Assembly (NCBI GenBank): GCA_949743955.1
Contig: CATJVQ010000060.1
Location: forward strand, 1-64,000
Direction of reading: 5' to 3'
DNA: 64,000 nt
Source of the DNA: an uncultured Oscillospiraceae bacterium
Lineage (GTDB): Bacteria > Bacillota > Clostridia > Oscillospirales > Ruminococcaceae
Part shown: positions 60,901 through 64,000 of the stretch, one piece after another
How positions within the stretch are numbered: position 1 is the stretch's first letter
How the letters are laid out: each line of letters opens with the position of its first letter
Position numbers and translations under genes: made by a program
The notes under the pieces: generated by a model
Database searches by the model: none
The model's input: the letters and a program-made list of their open reading frames with translations, nothing else
What the model was told of the DNA's origin: nothing

Positions 60901-63023
60901 TCGCGGTGCGGGAGCAGTATGTCGAGACACTGGAGGATCTCTATTCGTCCATCTATTACCCGGAGGTCTTCACGTTTTCTTCCTATATCCAGTACAATTT
61001 TGCCGGGAACGGTGGCGCAGAGAAGGGCGGCGGCGGAGGCGAGTCGGGTGTCCGGCGCGACTTTAAGAACACGGCCGACATGCTCACCGCGACCACGGAC
61101 AGCGATGGGCACGCGCATCTGAGCATCGCACTGCCGGACAATATCACCTCCTGGCGCGCCACGGTGCAGGCGGTGACGCCGGACCTCTTCGCGGGGGATA
61201 CGCGCCAGGCGCTGATCGTGACAGGGCGCTTCTTCATAAACGAGGTGCTGGCCGATCAGTATCTCTCCGGGGACAACGCGCAGGTCACACTGCGTGCCCA
61301 CGGCAGCGGCATCGATCCGGATGCAATGGTGGATTACACGGTTCGGGTCGCTTCGGGGACACAGGTGGAAGAACACACGGCGTCCGGCCGGGCGCAGGAG
61401 GCGACAAGCATCCCGCTCGGGACATTGTATAAGGGGACGTATACCGTCACGATGGAGGCGAAGAGCGGGGAGATGCAGGATGCCGTGGAGCGGACGGTCA
61501 GCGTCCTGAACGGCGGGGTCGAGGCGACTGTGGTGTCTACATTCAGCTTGGCCGACGGAGTCAGTATCGACGCTTCTCGCTACCCGGTGACGCTCGGCTT
61601 CTATAATGAAGCGTACAGGATCTGGGCACGGGTGCTTGAGGAGGTGTCCGGCGCGGGCGGCATGCGCGCGGATGAGCGCATCGCGCGCCGGTATGCGGAC
61701 GATGTCATGGCGCGTATGAACGATGAGGAAGGCAGTGTCCCGCCCGATGAAGACACGCTCACCGATGTCATCGCTCTCACCGGCAGTGTGAAGCTCTTCC
61801 CATACGACTCCGAGGATCTGGAATTGAGCACGCGGGCGCATCTGGCAGCGCCGGAATATCTGGTGGGGCTGGATCAGACACAGGTCTTCACCAATGCGCT
61901 GGGCAGCTTCTCCCTGAGCGGCGGGGATCAGCAGGCGGAGGCGCTGTGCTATCTGGGGCTGGCGGCGCATAAAAAGCCGGTGCTGACGCGTGTGCGCGCC
62001 ATGCTGGAGAGCGGCGCCGTGACAGAGCGCTCGCGGATGTATCTGGCGGCGGCGCTCGCTGCCCTCGGCGATACGGACGGCGCAGCGGCCTGCTACCGGG
62101 ACTATATCCGTCCGCGGCTCGGCGAGACAACGACCGCCGACGGGGAAGAGGCGCTGTATATCGACATGGACGGCGACATCAACGCCTCCCTGAAGGAGAC
62201 GGCGATCGCGTCGCTGAGCGCGTCTATGACGCGCAGTCCGGACGCGGATAAAATCATGCAGTACCTGCTCCACAACCGTTCGACAGAGGATCTCTTCCTG
62301 CTGGAGGAGCTGGTCTACCTGCGCTGGATGCAGCCGCAGGGGAAGGAGAAGGCGAGTGTCAGCTACCGACGGGACGGCAAGACCCGGACACTCGACCTCG
62401 GCAAGATGGGCATGCGTTTCGTCCGCTTCGTCTATGAGGATTTTGAGCAGGCGGATATCCGCCAGAAGAACGGGAACGTGGGGGTCAAGGCGTTCTATAC
62501 AGCCGGCATCCGCCAGGTGCAGCAGGCGGCGGCCGGGGAAGCGGATCTGCGCATTACGCGCACGATGGAGACGACCGACGGTTTGCCCATGCGGCCGGGG
62601 AGCATCGTCCGTGTCGTGCTCGAGGTGCAGACCGGCGACGAGCGGATCAATCCCTATCAGCTGGCCGTGAGCGACTACATCCCCTCGGGCATGCGCTGGC
62701 TGGGGATGGACTATATCGGCGAGGGGAGCGATCCCTTCGGCAAGGGTAGCTGGAGCGGCTGGCGGAACAACTCCCGGCAGGGCCAGCGCGTAAATTTCCT
62801 GTATGACGTGCAGGATCTGAATGGGGAGGAATATGACGAATTCGGCAACCTCATCCCACCGCAGCCGGGGGAGAAGACGTATCCGACCGAGGTGACGCTG
62901 ACATATTACGTCCGCTGTGCCGCGCCGGGGGACTATGTCGTGGACGACGCGTTCGCCCGCTCGCAGGACGGTGTTCACTGGGGTGTCGGCGGCGCGCAGG
63001 AGCTGGTGACGATTGCGGAGTAA
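57990..63023 (+). CDS. Alpha-2-macroglobulin-like lipoprotein (1677 aa)
   Basis: Very large surface lipoprotein. I choose ATG 57990, seven bases after AAAGGGG; the signal ends in a lipobox LAGC. Two Big_5/SbsA-type beta domains follow (near 40-125 and 140-240). Then come macroglobulin domains: YLYTDRPLYMSSDTVRVWG near 473 (MG2-like), VFYQPGDTAEGTFTATFF near 584 and VAYPDGRPAADAAVSVGVVDEAVF near 950. The A2M domain near 1020-1060 reads DSDGHAHLSIALPDNITSWRA. A helical toroid-like part lies at about 1200-1400. The CxEQ thioester of trapping macroglobulins was not found, so protease capture by the covalent route is unlikely. Function unknown. The end overlaps the next gene. Confidence 0.85.
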   Translation: MKREKARGFRQMISAALGAALCAGLLLGPLAGCQKRDGIPTVDASQLTVTPPSQTDGMIPTDAQFSVGFGDGKKISARQAEKIFRFEPSVEFTAESADGGLLLTPKTPFPENSIVNLQILDTRGDVQRSFAYQTWAGFAVDRTTPNDGVTYVPTDTGIEVKFTYPTVTEEAFADAFTLSSPETGDSVTGHVEKFSDTLVFVPDGELLSSTLYEARIDGGLSTPDGTALGEDAVFSFVTASYNSKGSEYFENASPIEETFLTSEAPLIAVMASGEYSKAALSIYRFPSGDAYADVLAKYAARRSSSQFPDREAPKVDTASLEHLGTFEEQELMSPSAEAYYYGPRYLPLPGDFAPGWYYVQVTSVSDATGQTRTLHKLIQVSDLSVYYAQTNGSALLWLNSAGTGSPVADAEVTLTGGVETGARTDMRGTVLFETPAEEKTGAVLDIRAGEERFLELYDALAKTEPTLEEKYITYLYTDRPLYMSSDTVRVWGLVRPRMQGVEMPENLRVALRMGEDEFYPTPVELLPDGTFTAQLSFEKLGSLTGGDSYTLSLLCGEKDELDAKWINVEDFVKPAYVPSFTFDKVFYQPGDTAEGTFTATFFDETPAAGLSVNLSIYSLEMDTQIVTDAGGSGTTSFTIEDSPEPRTWWADEKWYGASNAGGENENFYINDVFPVFYRDLMLLGETDEETNALTIHTNEIAFSNITSREDIHDRKKLTGAAVDTDVTVEVYRRYYTSRETGSYYDFIQKRRIPSYSYDQHNDLVETRTVHTQNGMVMLTDLPRSDADSAYYCELRAADSKGRPVQVRAWLGFDEYFYGRGIDHYTFLRNGVTEDSDYRDQWSFGEETVYYDVRNNGRLVEGGSVLYAIAQRGFTKVDTSTSMRVSVPFDESLVPNYSIGGAYFDGKHVFEIPFSGMGFDPSGRELAIEISLDKEKYAPGDTAELDIAVAYPDGRPAADAAVSVGVVDEAVFAVREQYVETLEDLYSSIYYPEVFTFSSYIQYNFAGNGGAEKGGGGGESGVRRDFKNTADMLTATTDSDGHAHLSIALPDNITSWRATVQAVTPDLFAGDTRQALIVTGRFFINEVLADQYLSGDNAQVTLRAHGSGIDPDAMVDYTVRVASGTQVEEHTASGRAQEATSIPLGTLYKGTYTVTMEAKSGEMQDAVERTVSVLNGGVEATVVSTFSLADGVSIDASRYPVTLGFYNEAYRIWARVLEEVSGAGGMRADERIARRYADDVMARMNDEEGSVPPDEDTLTDVIALTGSVKLFPYDSEDLELSTRAHLAAPEYLVGLDQTQVFTNALGSFSLSGGDQQAEALCYLGLAAHKKPVLTRVRAMLESGAVTERSRMYLAAALAALGDTDGAAACYRDYIRPRLGETTTADGEEALYIDMDGDINASLKETAIASLSASMTRSPDADKIMQYLLHNRSTEDLFLLEELVYLRWMQPQGKEKASVSYRRDGKTRTLDLGKMGMRFVRFVYEDFEQADIRQKNGNVGVKAFYTAGIRQVQQAAAGEADLRITRTMETTDGLPMRPGSIVRVVLEVQTGDERINPYQLAVSDYIPSGMRWLGMDYIGEGSDPFGKGSWSGWRNNSRQGQRVNFLYDVQDLNGEEYDEFGNLIPPQPGEKTYPTEVTLTYYVRCAAPGDYVVDDAFARSQDGVHWGVGGAQELVTIAE

Positions 63024-63891
63024 GCTGTTTTTATGTGCCGCGCTGGCGGCAGGGATCCTGCTCACCGGCGCGGCGCCCGGGGAATATCTCCCGTGCGATT
63101 ACTATGACGAGGAGACGTTTCGGCGCAGTGTCACACTGGCTGAAGCCTATCCGCATGAGGGGACGCTGTGTGCGGGCGTGGTGCCGCATCATCTGCTGGC
63201 GGGGGAGATGATAGCATCGTTCTTCGCGGCAGCGGCCAAAGATGGGCCGTATGATACGGTGCTCTTTGTCGGGCCGAGCCATTATCCGACAGGGGCTGGC
63301 GCTGTCACGACGCGCAGCGGCTGGCAGACGGTGTTCGGCCCGGTGGAGAACGACCTGCCTCTGACAGCGTCGCTGCTGGGAGATCGCACTCTCGCAGCGC
63401 GTGTGGATGATGAAAATATGCGTCTGGACCACGCGGTAAGCGGGCTTATCCCGTATGTCGGGCATTACCTGCCGGGAGCGAAGGTGTCGGCGCTGCTTTT
63501 AGAAAATGGGTTGTCCCCGGCGAGGGTGCAGGCCGCGGCGGAGAGGGCGGCGGCAGCGGTGTCGGCAGAGGGGAAGCGGGTTCTGCTTGTCTGTTCCATC
63601 GACTTTTCGCATTACCTCATGCCGCAGGAGGCTGTCCTGCGGGACGAGGAGACGAGGCGGGCAGTGGAGGCGTTCGACTACAAAACGATCGCGCACTTTA
63701 CCGACAGCAATATGGATTCCCCCCAGACCATGGCGGGATTCCTGCGTTCGGCAGAGGCGCAGGGCGTTGGGGAAGTGATGGTATTCGATCACAGCAGCTC
63801 GGACCGGATTCTGGAGGTATCTTCATCGGACCCCGCCTACCGGGAGGGAACAACGACGTATTTTATCCTTGGAGCGCTCGCCGCGGACTGA
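63013..63891 (+). CDS. Exported Memo-family (AmmeMemoRadiSam protein B) protein
   Basis: 292 residues with a signal peptide (SKLFLCAALAAGILLTGAAP) followed by the Memo domain: GVVPHHLLAGEMIASFF, LFVGPSHYPTGAGAV, VDDENMRLDHAVSGLIPYVG, VLLVCSIDFSHYL. The His and Asp residues that bind metal or copper in Memo proteins are retained (H in VPHHL, H in PSHY, H in DFSHY). Eukaryotic Memo is cytosolic; this version is secreted. The TTG start at 63013 lies inside the end of the macroglobulin gene (11-base overlap) with GGAG 10 bases before. Co-translation suggests a joint extracellular role. Confidence 0.85.
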   Translation: MRSKLFLCAALAAGILLTGAAPGEYLPCDYYDEETFRRSVTLAEAYPHEGTLCAGVVPHHLLAGEMIASFFAAAAKDGPYDTVLFVGPSHYPTGAGAVTTRSGWQTVFGPVENDLPLTASLLGDRTLAARVDDENMRLDHAVSGLIPYVGHYLPGAKVSALLLENGLSPARVQAAAERAAAAVSAEGKRVLLVCSIDFSHYLMPQEAVLRDEETRRAVEAFDYKTIAHFTDSNMDSPQTMAGFLRSAEAQGVGEVMVFDHSSSDRILEVSSSDPAYREGTTTYFILGALAAD

Positions 63892-63903
63892 TTGTCCGCG
63901 GCG
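63879..63903 (+). terminator. Hairpin at end of Memo-family gene
   Basis: CGCCGCGGAC and GTCCGCGGCG, perfect 10-base arms with a five-base loop, covering the stop codon; followed by GGTCTTGTTATT, only moderately T-rich. Confidence 0.75.
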
Positions 63904-63940
63904 GGTCTTGTTATTATTGGGAAAATGTGGTATGTTGTGA

Positions 63941-64000
63941 ATGGATGGGACACTCCATCTCACCAGCGGGACCATCACCAACATCGGATCCGGACCGGCG
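63941..64000 (+). pseudogene. Fragment resembling LRR-protein C-terminal repeat, cut by window edge
   Basis: Twenty codons from an ATG at 63941 read DGTLHLTSGTITNIGSGPA, against DGTLRLTGGTITNTGSGPA in the leucine-rich-repeat protein (42872-45373). The DNA is also similar, about eight in ten bases. An in-frame stop lies directly upstream and there is no ribosome site, so this is probably the 5'-truncated end of a related gene whose remainder lies beyond the window. Confidence 0.5.

Noticed and set aside
59109..63065. Leftward open frame of about 1318 codons opposite the macroglobulin gene
   Set aside because: It is the antisense shadow of a GC-rich coding region: Arg/His/Leu-rich, no family motif, no ribosome site, while the + strand has clear domains.

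Overview
The window looks like chromosome of an anaerobic, endospore-forming Gram-positive bacterium of the class Clostridia with fairly GC-rich coding sequence. Evidence: both subunits of dipicolinate synthase (spore-specific), the Firmicutes DarA/HolB/RicT cluster, a nine-gene V-type ATPase in the order known from Enterococcus hirae, a CIRCE heat-shock operator, AGGAGG-type ribosome sites and many GTG/TTG starts. The genus cannot be named from what I can see; a gut Oscillospirales-like organism is a guess. No rRNA, tRNA or CRISPR array was recognised.

Layout. 1-1.6 kb is a graveyard: an internally deleted MATE gene, the 3' tail of its MarR regulator, an IS110-like transposase tail and two unassigned fragments. 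1.65-13.2 kb is a long leftward housekeeping block: ferredoxin, ricT, holB, darA, a YaaO-type PLP decarboxylase, a FemX-like transferase, a QueG-like iron-sulfur protein, a sugar isomerase, an MFS carrier, an EpsG-like membrane protein, mutY and a GH18 lipoprotein. At 13.2-13.4 kb a perfect CIRCE element separates the GH18 promoter from rightward clpB. 16-21 kb holds a broken GNAT gene, a DUF4349 lipoprotein and a metal-efflux operon (arsR, a lone HMA protein, a Zn/Cd ATPase, sfp). 21-24.5 kb holds leftward dam-radC-aroQ and, behind a second, truncated copy of the dam promoter and first 31 codons, an unrecognised 222-residue gene.

24.5-42.8 kb is a set of small regulated modules: padR-yjdF, melA with a divergent araC gene, marR with a two-gene ABC exporter, a C45 hydrolase, a PglK-like ABC protein, a ChrB_N-domain protein, a serine recombinase whose promoter lies between inverted repeats, yjfB, a sorbitol-type dehydrogenase with a VOC protein, a secreted unknown, an HD protein, a LUD protein, and marR plus a MATE pump with matching operators. 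42.9-45.4 kb encodes a large BspA-type leucine-rich-repeat surface protein. 45.6-54.3 kb is the V-ATPase operon ntpFIKECGABD, whose K subunit keeps the sodium ligands of E. hirae. Divergent from it is dpaAB with a possible sigma-K promoter, then fructose-6-phosphate aldolase, a secreted transglutaminase-like protein, a very large alpha-2-macroglobulin-like lipoprotein and an overlapping exported Memo-family protein. The last 60 bases resemble the C-terminal part of the leucine-rich-repeat protein 20 kb upstream.

The stretches least explained by known families are the direct-repeat-flanked unknown gene next to dam (22.9-24.5 kb), the recombinase with its mirrored promoter (36.0 kb), and the thioester-less macroglobulin coupled to a secreted Memo protein. 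All calls come from reading sequence and recalling families; no database search was run.
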